From NCBI GenBank assembly GCA_025057155.1, contig JANWYD010000015.1, positions 73,963 to 137,962 of the forward strand: 64,000 nucleotides of DNA, in the 5' to 3' direction. Within the stretch, counting starts at the first letter, position 1; the number at the start of each line of letters is the position of its first letter. The notes under the pieces were generated by a model. It worked only from the letters and a program-made list of their open reading frames with translations, ran no database searches and was not told the DNA's origin. Of this stretch, positions 8,343 to 16,549 are shown piece by piece. Origin of the DNA: Chloroflexaceae bacterium. Its GTDB lineage: Bacteria > Chloroflexota > Chloroflexia > Chloroflexales > Chloroflexaceae. The position numbers and the translations under genes are program-made.

Positions 8343-8963
8343 ATGGCAGTTGATGCGCGTCAGGCCAGACTTCGGATGCGCTGGGAAGAGGGCGATGAAT
8401 TTGTGCTGAGCCTCGATCCCCTCCAGGGACATTGGACCGAAGAACAGTACCTGTTGCTGAGCAACCAGACCAATCGTCTGCTGGAGTACGCCGACGGCTA
8501 CATCGATATCCTGCCAATGCCGACCGATAAGCATCAGGCCATTATTGAATGGCTGTTTCTCGCCCTCAAAACCTTCATTGAGCAACTCGGCGGCAAGGTT
8601 CGGTTTGCGCCTTTGCGGATGCGCGTGCGCGAAGGGATGTATTACGAGCCTGATATTCTGCTGGTTCGCGATGCGCGCGACCCGCGGCGCCAGCATCGCT
8701 TCTGGCTTGGCGCTGATCTGGTCGTCGAAATCGTTAGCGAGGACGACCCGGAGCGTGACACCAGGGTCAAGCGAGCGGACTATGCCTGCGCTGGCATCCC
8801 TGAGTACTGGATTGTCAACCCGCTTGACCAGACCATCACGGTACTCGTACTCGAGGGTGAGGCATACACGGAGCATGGCATTTTTCGTCGCGGAGACCGG
8901 GCCGCATCCAGGCTGCTCGAAGGTTTTGCGGTGAGCGTGGACGAGGTGTTTGACGCGGAATAG
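8343..8963 (+). CDS. Uma2-family (DUF820) restriction-endonuclease-fold protein
   Basis: This 206-residue protein has the PD-(D/E)XK-like core of the Uma2/DUF820 family. YYEPDILLVRDA supplies the first acidic residue and ADLVVEIVSEDD the E-containing strand. RADYACAGIPEYWIVNP follows, as is usual. Such proteins are highly multiplied in cyanobacteria and Chloroflexota. Their biological role is unclear, although the fold is that of a nuclease. It has its own promoter and no obvious tie to the glycan genes around it, so it is probably a stand-alone insertion. Confidence 0.85.
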   Translation: MAVDARQARLRMRWEEGDEFVLSLDPLQGHWTEEQYLLLSNQTNRLLEYADGYIDILPMPTDKHQAIIEWLFLALKTFIEQLGGKVRFAPLRMRVREGMYYEPDILLVRDARDPRRQHRFWLGADLVVEIVSEDDPERDTRVKRADYACAGIPEYWIVNPLDQTITVLVLEGEAYTEHGIFRRGDRAASRLLEGFAVSVDEVFDAE

Positions 8964-9058
8964 GCATCCCGCGAGGCCTTATACGAGGCACGGGGAAACC
9001 AGGTTTTCCGCGCCTCTCCCATCGAAGAACTTGCCGAACGCATAACGCAGCTCCCGCC

Positions 9059-10006
9059 ATGCCCCCCGCTACAGCGCTCGATGTTCCCGTGGTCCTGATC
9101 CTCTTCCGCCGGCCGGCTCTGACGGCGCGCGTCTTCGCTGCTATTGCCCGCGCCCGCCCTCGGCGTCTCTTCCTGATCGCCGATGGCCCGCGCCCTGACC
9201 GCCCCGGAGAGGCCGCCGCCTGCGCCGCCGCCCGCGCCGTCGTAGAACACATTGACTGGCCCTGCGAAGTGACCCGCGATTACGCAGCGCAGAACCTGGG
9301 CCTGCCCGCGCGTTTCGAGACGGCCCTCGACGCCGTCTTCGCCAGCGTGGATCGGGCTGTCATTCTGGAGGACGATTGCGTGCCCGGCGACAGTTTCTTT
9401 CGCTTCTGCGCCGAATTGCTAGAACACTACGCCGGCGAACCGCGGGTGATGGCCATCTCCGGCAACCGCTTCACCCCTATGAGCATTGACGCCAGCTACG
9501 CCTTCTCCCGCTTCCCCCATTGCTCTGGCTGGGCCACCTGGCGGCGCGCCTGGCGTCTCTACGATGGGGCCATGGCCGACTGGCCGCACCTGCGCGAGAC
9601 CGGCTGGCTCCTGGACCTCTTCCGCAACCGGCGCGCTGCGCGCCGCTGGCGGGGCATCTTTGACGCCGTCTATGCCCGACAGGTCGATTCGTGGGCCTAC
9701 CGCTGGACGTACAGTTGCTGGCGCCACCGTGGCCTGACAGCGCTCCCGGCAGTCAATCTGGTCGAGAATATCGGCTTTGGCCCGGACTCGACCCACACCT
9801 CCAATCCCGATAGCCCCACCGCCAATCTGCCGGCCGGCGAACTGGCGTTCCCCCTGCGCCACCCGCCTGCGCTGGCGCCCGATGAACGCTCGGATGCCCG
9901 CACCCAGCGCCTGTTGTTCGACCCGGACCTGCGGGCCAAACTCGCCTGGCGCCTGCGACGTCTGCGGCGCCTGGCCCGCGAGCGGCTGGGTTGGAAAAGG
10001 GTATGA
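9059..10006 (+). CDS. Glycosyltransferase, GT-A fold (GNT-I/GT2-like)
   Basis: This 315-residue protein opens with VPVVLILFRRPALTARVF, a nucleotide-sugar-binding start seen in GT-A enzymes. IADGPR follows, and then the acidic metal-binding motif VILEDDCVPGDSFF at about residues 101-114. The tract GNRFTP...FSRFPHCSGWATWRRAW is typical of bacterial glycosyltransferases related to the hemolytic/GNT-I group. It should transfer a sugar from a nucleotide donor during polysaccharide assembly. It is first of three glycosyltransferases on this strand. Donor and acceptor cannot be inferred. Confidence 0.8.
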   Translation: MPPATALDVPVVLILFRRPALTARVFAAIARARPRRLFLIADGPRPDRPGEAAACAAARAVVEHIDWPCEVTRDYAAQNLGLPARFETALDAVFASVDRAVILEDDCVPGDSFFRFCAELLEHYAGEPRVMAISGNRFTPMSIDASYAFSRFPHCSGWATWRRAWRLYDGAMADWPHLRETGWLLDLFRNRRAARRWRGIFDAVYARQVDSWAYRWTYSCWRHRGLTALPAVNLVENIGFGPDSTHTSNPDSPTANLPAGELAFPLRHPPALAPDERSDARTQRLLFDPDLRAKLAWRLRRLRRLARERLGWKRV

Positions 10007-10306
10007 TCCTCACCCTCCCCCTGCCCCCCCTCTCCACCTGCGGTGGAGAGGGAGGGGGCGAACAGGAGGGGGGCCAGAAGGCGGGCGGAAATGCAAGGCA
10101 ACCTGCTTTACAGACCACTCAGTAGTGTGTGAACTAAGTTTTTCGCTAAACCCACCCCCTCCCCAACCCTCCCCCGCTGGGGGAGGGCGTCCGGCTCCTC
10201 CACCTGCGGGGGGAGACCGGGAGGCGGGCGGAAATGCAAGGCGCCTTACTTTACAGACCACTCAGCGTCCTCAGCGGATCAATACAGTCAGCGCCCTGGA
10301 ACACCA
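10007..10306. repeat. Repeat-filled spacer: GC hairpins and a 44-bp direct repeat
   Basis: The gap between two glycosyltransferase genes is made of repeats. A hairpin at 10029-10051 (CCTCTCCACC, loop TGC, and its complement) resembles 5192-5230. A 44-bp unit starting AGGCGGGCGGAAATGCAAGG and ending TTTACAGACCACTCAG occurs at 10079-10122 and again at 10222-10265, with about five differences. A second C-rich/G-rich inverted stretch lies at about 10150-10215. No gene is seen. Confidence 0.65.
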
Positions 10307-11548
10307 ATGCACATCGTTATGCTCTCAGACTGGGAAACGCGCGGCGGGGCGGCGGTGGCGGCGAGCCGGCTGGCTATGGGCCTGGCGGCCGCCGGGGCGC
10401 GGGTGACGCGGCTGGTGGTCTTTCCCGACCGCCAACCCCACCCGTGGCACACGGAGCGCCTCGGCGCGCCGTTGTTCTCCTTGCGGCGGGCGGCGCGTCG
10501 GGTTGCGCCGCTGGCAGCGCAGGCTCTCCTCGACCGCCTGGCGCGCCCCGCTGCTGAGGAGGCCCTGGAACGGGCCCTGCGGCGCCTGCGACCCGATGTG
10601 GTGCATCTGCACAATCTCCACGGCGGCATTGGAGCGGGATGGTCGCCGCGCTTCCTGGCCGTGGCCGCCCGGCACGCCCCGGTGGTCTGGACGCTCCACG
10701 ACATGTGGCCGTTGACGGGCCGCTGCGTATACAGCTATGCCTGTGAGCGTTTCATGAGCGGGTGCAACGCCGCCTGCCCTACCCCCCGCGTCTATCCCGC
10801 CCTGCCGCTCCACCTGGTAGGACCGGCCTGGGAGGAACGTCGGGCGCTGGTGGCCGCCACGCCACGCCTGGCCGCGGTAACCCCCTCGCGCTGGATGGCC
10901 GCCACGGCCCGGCAGGGCCTCTGGGCGGGGCGCCGGGTCGAGCATATCCCGAATGGCCTGCCGCTGGACCAGTGGCGGCCCCTGCCCCGTGCCGCGGCCC
11001 GGCGCGCCCTGGGTCTGCCCATCAACGGCCCCGTGGCTTTGCTGGCAATGCCTGACCTGAGCGATCCCCGCAAGGGCGCCGGGCTGCTGCCCGCCCTGGG
11101 CCCCACCCTGCCCCCCGGTCTGACCCTTCTGGCCATGGGCGCCGGCCGCCCGCCCCTGCGCGCGCCGGGGGTGCGCGTCGTCTCCCTGGGCTTCGTGGCC
11201 GCCGCAGATCGCCAGGCAACCATCTACAGCGCCGCTGACCTGCTCATCCACGCCGCGCCTCAGGACAACGCTCCCCTGACCGTTCAGGAAGCTCTGGCCT
11301 GCGGCACGCCTGTGGCCGCCCTGCCCGTGGGCGGCCTGCCCGACCTGGTGCGACCGGGCCAGACGGGCTGGCTGGCCGCCAGGCCCGATGCCGCCGGTCT
11401 GGCCGCGGTTGTCGCCGAGGCTCTAAACGCCATTGCCGCTGGCGCCGATCTCCGCGAGCCTTGCCGCGCCGTGGCCGAGCGCGAATATGGCTTAGAATTG
11501 ATGGTTGAGCGCCATCTGGCGCTGTATCGGGAGATTGGCAATGCTTGA
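10307..11548 (+). CDS. Glycosyltransferase family 4 (GT-B fold)
   Basis: This 413-residue enzyme starts MHIVMLSDWETRGGAAVAAS, the N-terminal domain of GT4 enzymes with a glycine-rich acceptor loop. DVVHLHNLHGG and WTLHDMWPLTGRC follow. The C-terminal donor domain has HIPNGLPLDQW, GFVAAADRQATIYSAADLLI and the E-x7-E-like segment APLTVQEALACGTPVAALPV that binds the nucleotide-sugar. It probably adds a hexose to a lipid-linked glycan. It follows a repeat-rich spacer and precedes another glycosyltransferase. Confidence 0.9.
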   Translation: MHIVMLSDWETRGGAAVAASRLAMGLAAAGARVTRLVVFPDRQPHPWHTERLGAPLFSLRRAARRVAPLAAQALLDRLARPAAEEALERALRRLRPDVVHLHNLHGGIGAGWSPRFLAVAARHAPVVWTLHDMWPLTGRCVYSYACERFMSGCNAACPTPRVYPALPLHLVGPAWEERRALVAATPRLAAVTPSRWMAATARQGLWAGRRVEHIPNGLPLDQWRPLPRAAARRALGLPINGPVALLAMPDLSDPRKGAGLLPALGPTLPPGLTLLAMGAGRPPLRAPGVRVVSLGFVAAADRQATIYSAADLLIHAAPQDNAPLTVQEALACGTPVAALPVGGLPDLVRPGQTGWLAARPDAAGLAAVVAEALNAIAAGADLREPCRAVAEREYGLELMVERHLALYREIGNA

Positions 11549-11573
11549 GGCGAACCTGGCCCGTTGAAACGGT

Positions 11574-11600
11574 AGGGAGAAACCGGGTTTCCCCACACCC
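11574..11600. repeat. GGGGAAACC-family palindrome
   Basis: The sequence GGGAGAAACCGGGTTTCCCC, followed by ACACCCCGG, belongs to the dispersed palindrome family listed at 31487, 39519, 40511, 40583 and 45707. It lies 26 bases after a stop codon. Confidence 0.55.
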
Positions 11601-11663
11601 CGGCTCACCTGATGCGCCATAGCCGATCCACAATGTCAAATGTCTTATCAGGACGCCATATAC

Positions 11664-11700
11664 TGCAATCCAAAATCCAAAATCCAAAATCCGAAACGGC
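11664..11700. repeat. AATCC-heptamer array
   Basis: CTGCAATCC is followed by three AAAATCC units and CGAAACGGCATCA. The preceding GGACGCCATATACTGCAATCC matches the upstream block of the copies at 26070 and 27410. Unlike most copies, this one precedes a start codon, by seven bases. Confidence 0.6.
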
Positions 11701-11706
11701 ATCAAG

Positions 11707-12720
11707 ATGGAACTTCTCCCCCTGGCCCTCACGGCGCCCGCCTGGGCGGCCTACGCCCCTCTGCAGCCGCTTCCGCCGCCCCGGATGCGCGATCCGGCGC
11801 GACCGCTGGTGAGCATCGTCACCCCTTCGCTCAACCAGGGACGCTTCCTTGAAGCCACTCTGCGCAGCGTCCTTGAACAGGATTACCCCAACCTCGAGTA
11901 CTGGGTCATTGACGGCGGGAGCCAGGACGAGACCCTGGCTATCCTGCGCGCCTTCGCCGGCGACTCCCGGCTCCACTGGCTCAGCGAGCCGGACCATGGC
12001 CAGTCCGACGCGATTAATAAAGGCTGGGCCAGGTCGCGGGGAGAAGTGCTGGCCTGGATCAACGCCGACGACACCTACTTCCCCGGCGCCATCGCCGCGC
12101 AGGTAGCCGCCCTGCTCGCCGATCCGCGGGCCGGAGCGGTCTACGGCGACGCCTGCTACACCGACGCCGCCGGGCGGCCCCTCGCGCGCCTTGCCGGGCG
12201 GCCCTTCTCGCCCGAAGCCGTGCTGCGGCTCGAGATCCCCGTGCAACCCACCGTCTTTCTTCGGCGCGACCTGGTGGCGCGCGTGGGACCGTTGCGCCTC
12301 GAACGGCGTTTCAGTATGGACAGCGACTACTGGGCCCGCGCCATCCGCTACGCCCCCTTTCGCCGGACCAGTCATCTGACGGCCACCTATCGTCTCCATC
12401 CTGAGTCGAAGACCGTGGCTCAGGGACGCGGCTTCTACGACGAGTGGCTGGCGATCGCCGAAGAGTACTTCGCCAACGTGCCGCCTGCGCTGCGCGTTTC
12501 CCGGCCCGCTGTGCTCGCCGATATCTACGCCGCCATGGCTAATCTGGAAGCCGGGAGCGCACGCCTCGCCAGCGCGACCCGCTACGCCACCTATGCCTGG
12601 ACCCTGGCCGGCCCGCGCCCGCGGCTGCTCAAACTGCCCCTGGTGCTGCTCGATCGCGCCCTGGGTCTGCGCCTGGCCATGCGCGCCACGGCCCTCTGGG
12701 GGCGTCTGAGCCTGAGATGA
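11707..12720 (+). CDS. Glycosyltransferase family 2
   Basis: This 337-residue enzyme has the classic GT2 N-terminus, LVSIVTPSLNQGRFLEATLR at about residues 36-55. The metal-binding region EVLAWINADDTYFPGA (DxD) and EPDHGQSDAINKGW before it are diagnostic of the subgroup adding sugars to exopolysaccharide or O-antigen precursors. No ribosome-binding site is obvious before the ATG because the start lies directly after the heptamer repeat. An internal start nearer the GT2 domain is possible. It is third in the glycosyltransferase series. Confidence 0.88.
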   Translation: MELLPLALTAPAWAAYAPLQPLPPPRMRDPARPLVSIVTPSLNQGRFLEATLRSVLEQDYPNLEYWVIDGGSQDETLAILRAFAGDSRLHWLSEPDHGQSDAINKGWARSRGEVLAWINADDTYFPGAIAAQVAALLADPRAGAVYGDACYTDAAGRPLARLAGRPFSPEAVLRLEIPVQPTVFLRRDLVARVGPLRLERRFSMDSDYWARAIRYAPFRRTSHLTATYRLHPESKTVAQGRGFYDEWLAIAEEYFANVPPALRVSRPAVLADIYAAMANLEAGSARLASATRYATYAWTLAGPRPRLLKLPLVLLDRALGLRLAMRATALWGRLSLR

Positions 12721-12813
12721 GCATGGGCGCTGCAAGCGTCACCTCCGGCAGGGTCCAACGGTACAAGGGCAGAACGATCGCTCTGCTCCAACCATTCCCC
12801 GGGGGAGGTACGC

Positions 12814-14931
12814 ATGGCTGGCTCGCATCTTGCGCGGGCGTGGATCATCGCCGCGCTCCTGGTCGCCTCGGCCCTGTTCGCCCACACGCCGGCCCGATCC
12901 GGCACGACGCCTGTGCTGATCAATGAGTTTATGCCCGCGCCCGGCAGCGGTCGCGAATGGGCCGAACTGATCAATCTGGGAAACCTGCCCGCCGACGTGG
13001 GCGGCTGGCGCATTGATGATGATCTGCCGGGAAACAGCGGCCAGGCCCTGATCCCTGCGGGGACGGTGATCCCCCCCGGCGGTCTCTTCGTGATCGAGTG
13101 GAACGCCAGCTTTCTCAACAACACTGGCGATACGATACAGTTGATCACCCCCGAGGGGCGCACCGTTGACGCGCACACCTACGGGAGCGCCAGCGTCGAT
13201 CTCAGTCTGGCGCGCCAGCCTGACGGCGGGCCGGTATGGGTCTGGGGTCCGCCGACTCGCGGCAGCCGGAATGCACCACCAGCCGATCCCCCCACTGCCC
13301 CGACCGGTGAGAACGGCACGCTCACGCCCACTGCCACGCCCTATGACGCACCAGCCATTCCCACCGACGGGCCCGTAGATGCCAGCCCGACTGCCCTGCC
13401 CACGGCAACGGCGAGCGCAGAGCCGACGGCCACCCCGGCCCCGTCTGCGACGCCGACGCTGACGCGCACCCCCTCGCCGACACGCACGCCCACACCGAGC
13501 GCCACGGAAACTCCCGTCATCGCGCCGGGCATTGTGCTGATCAACGAAATCGCTCCCAGCGCCGATCCCGAGTGGATCGAACTGTACAACCCCGGAACCG
13601 AAGCCGTACAACTCACCGGCTGGCAACTCGAACGTCTCTCCAGCGGCCAGCCGGTGAGTCGCGGCTTGCCTTCGCTGACCCTCGGACCTGGCGAGTATGC
13701 GGTGATCACCCTGACGCGAGGCACGCTCCCCAACGGCGGCGCCAGCCTTATCTTGCGCAGTTCGACAGGTATGGCAGTGGACGGTCCGATCATCTACCCC
13801 GCGCTCGAAGGTGAGGCAGTCTATGCGCGCGCGGGCGATGGCGCCGCCATCTGGAGTGTGGAGTACCCGCCATCACCGGGCGCGCCGAACCTGCCGCCGG
13901 TCCCAACTGCTACGCTCACGCCCGCGCCCACCGCGGAACCCTCGCCCACGCGCACCCCTTCGCCCACCGCGGAACCCTCGCCCACGCGCACCCCTTCGCC
14001 CACGCGCACCCCTTCGCCCACCGCGGAACCCTCGCCCACGCGCACCCCTTCGCCCACGCGCACCCCTTCACCGACACGCACGCCCTCCCCCGCACGCGCA
14101 CCGGTCGCGTCCAATGGGAATGCCGGCTCCGTGCGACCGGGCACGCTGCTGATCAATGAGGTGCTGCCGGCGCCCAGAGAGGCGTTTACGCGCGAGTGGA
14201 TCGAACTGTTCAATCCGGGGCAGGAAAGCGTGGACACGACCGGCTGGCGCCTGGATGACGCCAGCGATGGCGGGGCGCAGACCCTGGGAACCCACCTGGT
14301 CGCCCCCGGCGCCTATTTGCTGGTGGAGCTTGAGCGCGCGATCCTCAACAATAGCGGAGACACAGTGCGCCTGCTCGGCCCTGCAGGCGAGGCGGTTGAC
14401 GCCTATGCTTTCGGACCCACACCGCCGGACCGCAGTCATGGACGCGACCCGCATACTGGCGCATGGCGGCTGGAACCGTATCCCTCGCCCGGCGCGCCCA
14501 ACCCGGCGACGGGCGGCGAGCGCACGGCAGAAGAACGAACCGCCGCAACGCGGAGCACCCCCTCCGCTTCAGGCGCAGCCAGCCCGGAACGGCGCCAGCC
14601 TGGCAGCGTAGCGACCGTGGAGACCGGGCACGCTGAGTCTGGCCGATCCCAGGCGATCGCCACGCCGGGCGAGATGGGCGCGCCGGCTCCGCGGGCGGCG
14701 CCGACCTACGCGGGCCTGATCGGCACACGCTACCACCTGCCGCCCACCCCGACAGCGCCTACCCCCGCCACGCCCGTCGCAACGCCGGCAGCCGAAGCGT
14801 CGCCGGCGCCGCGACGAGCGCACGCCGGCCTGGCCCTTGGCGGACTGGCGCTCATTATTGTCGCCTGTACGCTGCTCGTTGCCGAACATAAACCAACACC
14901 CGCCCGGACGGATCGAGACAGTATGGTATAA
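12814..14931 (+). CDS. Secreted/anchored protein with three lamin-tail domains
   Basis: This 705-residue surface protein has a signal peptide (about residues 1-30, AWIIAALLVASALFAHTPARS). Three lamin-tail (LTD) domains follow, each opening with an INE motif: VLINEFMPAPGSGREW, VLINEIAPSADPEW and LLINEVLPAPREAF. Pro/Thr/Ser-rich linkers separate them. A C-terminal membrane helix (GLALGGLALIIVACTLLVAE) and short basic tail end it. The second linker is a tandem PSPTRTP/PTAEPS repeat. A strong GGGGGAGG site precedes the ATG. LTD domains are thought to mediate adhesion or cell-surface association in bacteria. It probably spans the cell wall and displays the domains outside. Confidence 0.88.
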   Translation: MAGSHLARAWIIAALLVASALFAHTPARSGTTPVLINEFMPAPGSGREWAELINLGNLPADVGGWRIDDDLPGNSGQALIPAGTVIPPGGLFVIEWNASFLNNTGDTIQLITPEGRTVDAHTYGSASVDLSLARQPDGGPVWVWGPPTRGSRNAPPADPPTAPTGENGTLTPTATPYDAPAIPTDGPVDASPTALPTATASAEPTATPAPSATPTLTRTPSPTRTPTPSATETPVIAPGIVLINEIAPSADPEWIELYNPGTEAVQLTGWQLERLSSGQPVSRGLPSLTLGPGEYAVITLTRGTLPNGGASLILRSSTGMAVDGPIIYPALEGEAVYARAGDGAAIWSVEYPPSPGAPNLPPVPTATLTPAPTAEPSPTRTPSPTAEPSPTRTPSPTRTPSPTAEPSPTRTPSPTRTPSPTRTPSPARAPVASNGNAGSVRPGTLLINEVLPAPREAFTREWIELFNPGQESVDTTGWRLDDASDGGAQTLGTHLVAPGAYLLVELERAILNNSGDTVRLLGPAGEAVDAYAFGPTPPDRSHGRDPHTGAWRLEPYPSPGAPNPATGGERTAEERTAATRSTPSASGAASPERRQPGSVATVETGHAESGRSQAIATPGEMGAPAPRAAPTYAGLIGTRYHLPPTPTAPTPATPVATPAAEASPAPRRAHAGLALGGLALIIVACTLLVAEHKPTPARTDRDSMV
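13918..14098. repeat. Tandem repeat encoding PSPTRTP / PTAEPS linkers
   Basis: Units of CCCACCGCGGAACCCTCG and CCCACGCGCACCCCTTCG alternate in near-identical copies inside the lamin-tail gene. The near-identity at DNA level indicates recent slippage or expansion, and the copy number may vary between strains. Confidence 0.8.
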
Positions 14932-14932
14932 T
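14924..14932 (+). promoter_or_regulatory. Extended -10 promoter for the ROK gene
   Basis: TGGTATAAT (14924-14932) is a perfect -10 hexamer with an extended TG motif, overlapping the end of the lamin-tail gene. No good -35 is seen, as expected for extended -10 promoters. The ROK start codon is about 90 bases downstream. Confidence 0.6.
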
Positions 14933-15023
14933 TCCAGGATAAGACTATGGTTAAGGAGCAGCCGTCGCCAGGTTGCCACTGATCCACACCTCACGGCCCG
15001 GTGAGCAGGAAAGGAGTTCGAAC

Positions 15024-15992
15024 ATGGCTGATTTACACAGCCTGATCCGGGAACGCCTGGAACAGAATCGCTGGGGCATGCTCACCAATCAGGGCTATGT
15101 GCTGGGCTTCGACGTGGGCAGTTACGGCCTGCGCGCTGCGCTGGTGGATCTCCAGCATCGAACCTTCGCCTCCGTCCATGCCGAACTGCCGAACGAGCCG
15201 CCCGACCGGGTGGTTGATCAGGCCATCAGCCTGGGCCAGACGTTGCTCCGGAAGAGCGACGTGACCGCCGAGCGGCTTGTGCGGGTCGGTGTGGGTTTTT
15301 GCGGGCCGGTAGATATGCGCTACGGCACTGTTCGGCTGTCGCCGCGCATGCCAGGCTGGGAGAACTATCCCCTCCAGGAGCGTTTCGAGCAGGCCTTTGA
15401 CACGGTAACGTTGATTGACAACGACGCCAACCTGATTGCCCTCGGCGAGGCGACCTTCGGCGTGGCCCGGGGCCACCAGCATATCTTCTACATGCACCTG
15501 AGCAGCGGCGTCGGCGGCGGTCTGGTGCTCAACGGGCGCCTCTACCATGGCGCCACCTCCACCGCGGGAGAAATCGGCCATGCTGTGGTAGGCCAGGGCT
15601 GGGACGGCACCGGCCGTCCTGAGACGCTCGAGGAGCGCGTCTCAATCGCGGGGTTGCTGCGCTGCGCCAGCCGCTACGGCCTGGAAACCAGCGACCTGGA
15701 GCAGATCTTCGGCCCGCACCCCGCGGCGCAGCGCGTGGTGCGCGAAACGATTGACCTGCTGGCCGTGCGCTGCGCGCAGATTGTCGCCCTGATCGACCCG
15801 GAGATGATCGTGCTGGGCGGCATTGTGGTGCGCATCGGCGGCGACTCCTTCGTGCAGGCCATCGGAGCGCGTCTCAACGATTTTATCGCTCCCCAGTTCG
15901 CGCGCCCCCTGCCGGTGGTGGCCTCGATCCTCGGACCTGAAAGCGTGACCGTCGGCGCTGTAGCCCTGGCGCTCGACAGCCTGTCAGATTGA
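15024..15992 (+). CDS. ROK-family protein (sugar kinase/regulator-like) without the zinc motif
   Basis: This 322-residue protein has the actin-like ATPase fold of ROK proteins. YVLGFDVGSYGLRAALVDL is the phosphate-1 loop, and VGVGFCGPVDMRYGTV, TLIDNDANLIALGEATFG and MHLSSGVGGGLVLNGRLY carry the remaining family glycines. Canonical ROK kinases carry a Cys cluster (CxCGxxGC) after GEIGH. Here GEIGHAVVGQGWDGTGRPE has none, so zinc is probably not bound. There is a leading helical segment (LHSLIRERLEQNRWGMLTNQ) but no clear HTH. The ATG at 15024 is chosen because AAAGGAG lies eight bases upstream. Kinase or regulator role is undecided. Confidence 0.82.
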   Translation: MADLHSLIRERLEQNRWGMLTNQGYVLGFDVGSYGLRAALVDLQHRTFASVHAELPNEPPDRVVDQAISLGQTLLRKSDVTAERLVRVGVGFCGPVDMRYGTVRLSPRMPGWENYPLQERFEQAFDTVTLIDNDANLIALGEATFGVARGHQHIFYMHLSSGVGGGLVLNGRLYHGATSTAGEIGHAVVGQGWDGTGRPETLEERVSIAGLLRCASRYGLETSDLEQIFGPHPAAQRVVRETIDLLAVRCAQIVALIDPEMIVLGGIVVRIGGDSFVQAIGARLNDFIAPQFARPLPVVASILGPESVTVGAVALALDSLSD

Positions 15993-16057
15993 CTGCGCGC
16001 CCAGACGCGCGGGGGCAGGCTACGCTTCTCCTCGCGCCCTTCCAGGTAAAGCAGGTG

Positions 16058-16178
16058 TGATGCAACGTCTTTGGCGCTTGCCTCTACATAGTTCTGGCAG
16101 CCCCTCAGAATTAACGAAAACCGATCTGGCCGGGCGTTGTAGCCGCTTTACCTCCCGCTGGGGGCGGACGTTGCATCA
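16058..16178. repeat. 12-bp inverted repeat flanking about 97 bp
   Basis: TGATGCAACGTC at 16058-16069 recurs as its exact complement at 16167-16178. The enclosed sequence has no reading frame of note. It could be a small non-autonomous mobile element or a long hairpin at the 3' end of the ROK transcript. No flanking target duplication was recognised. Confidence 0.5.
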
Positions 16179-16203
16179 GCGCTGGTTGAGCAGGTGAGAA
16201 GGT

Positions 16204-16232
16204 TTGCGCCTTCGGCAACGCAATGCTATAAT
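16204..16232 (+). promoter_or_regulatory. Strong promoter for the 49-aa / 680-aa / HEAT operon
   Basis: TTGCGC (16204-16209), a 17-base spacer and a perfect TATAAT (16227-16232) with an extended TG (16224-16225). The transcript would start near 16239, leaving a leader of about 160 bases. Confidence 0.7.
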
Positions 16233-16315
16233 GTTAAGAGTTTTCTCCGGGCGCACCTGGCAGGGAGGATAGACCTCTCTGCTTGTTGTTGCATGGCGCA
16301 GGAATGCCGTCACGA

Positions 16316-16380
16316 GACCGCCGTCCGTAGGACGGGCGCCGCAGGGCTTCGGCCTGCAGCCCTTCCGTTGAGAGGCGGTC
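16316..16380 (+). promoter_or_regulatory. Candidate structured 5' leader RNA (three-way junction)
   Basis: GACCGCC (16316-16322) pairs perfectly with GGCGGTC (16374-16380) and encloses two hairpins: GTCC-GTA-GGAC (16323-16333) and GCAGG...CCTGC (16341-16357), the latter capped by a C(UUCG)G tetraloop with one bulged G. The structure ends 19 bases before the first start codon of the operon. I do not recognise a known riboswitch class. A cis-regulatory RNA is inferred from the base pairing alone. Confidence 0.45.
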
Positions 16381-16399
16381 GCGTAGTCATCAGGAAGCT

Positions 16400-16549
16400 A
16401 TGGACGCAAAAGTGATCGTCTTTGGCGAGACCGCCATTGACCGCCTGTTACAGTGGTTACGTTCGACGGGACAACCTCAGGACATTACAGATCTGCTCAG
16501 ACAATATCTTGAGATCCTTAGCAAGGCGGTGAGGGAGGAGAACGAATGA
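16400..16549 (+). CDS. Small 49-residue protein, unknown
   Basis: An ATG at 16400, six bases after AGGAAG, opens a 49-residue frame beginning MDAKVIVFGETAIDRLLQWL and ending SKAVREENE. The stop overlaps the next start codon (ATGA at 16546-16549), so the two genes are translationally coupled. The peptide is amphipathic and acidic at the end, without a signal peptide or cysteines. A small partner or regulatory subunit of the 680-residue protein is the simplest reading. The family is unknown to me. Confidence 0.65.
   Translation: MDAKVIVFGETAIDRLLQWLRSTGQPQDITDLLRQYLEILSKAVREENE

Larger units (their letters stand above)
15993..16399. other. Intergenic region with inverted repeats, promoter and structured leader
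   Basis: No protein gene is seen. The stretch holds a 12-bp inverted repeat (16058-16069 and 16167-16178), a strong promoter (16204-16232) and a hairpin-rich 5' leader (16316-16380) ahead of a small gene at 16400. Confidence 0.6.

Noticed and set aside
13918..14098. CRISPR-like regular repeats
   Set aside because: The units are in frame inside a coding region, have no unique spacers and encode a Pro/Thr linker.
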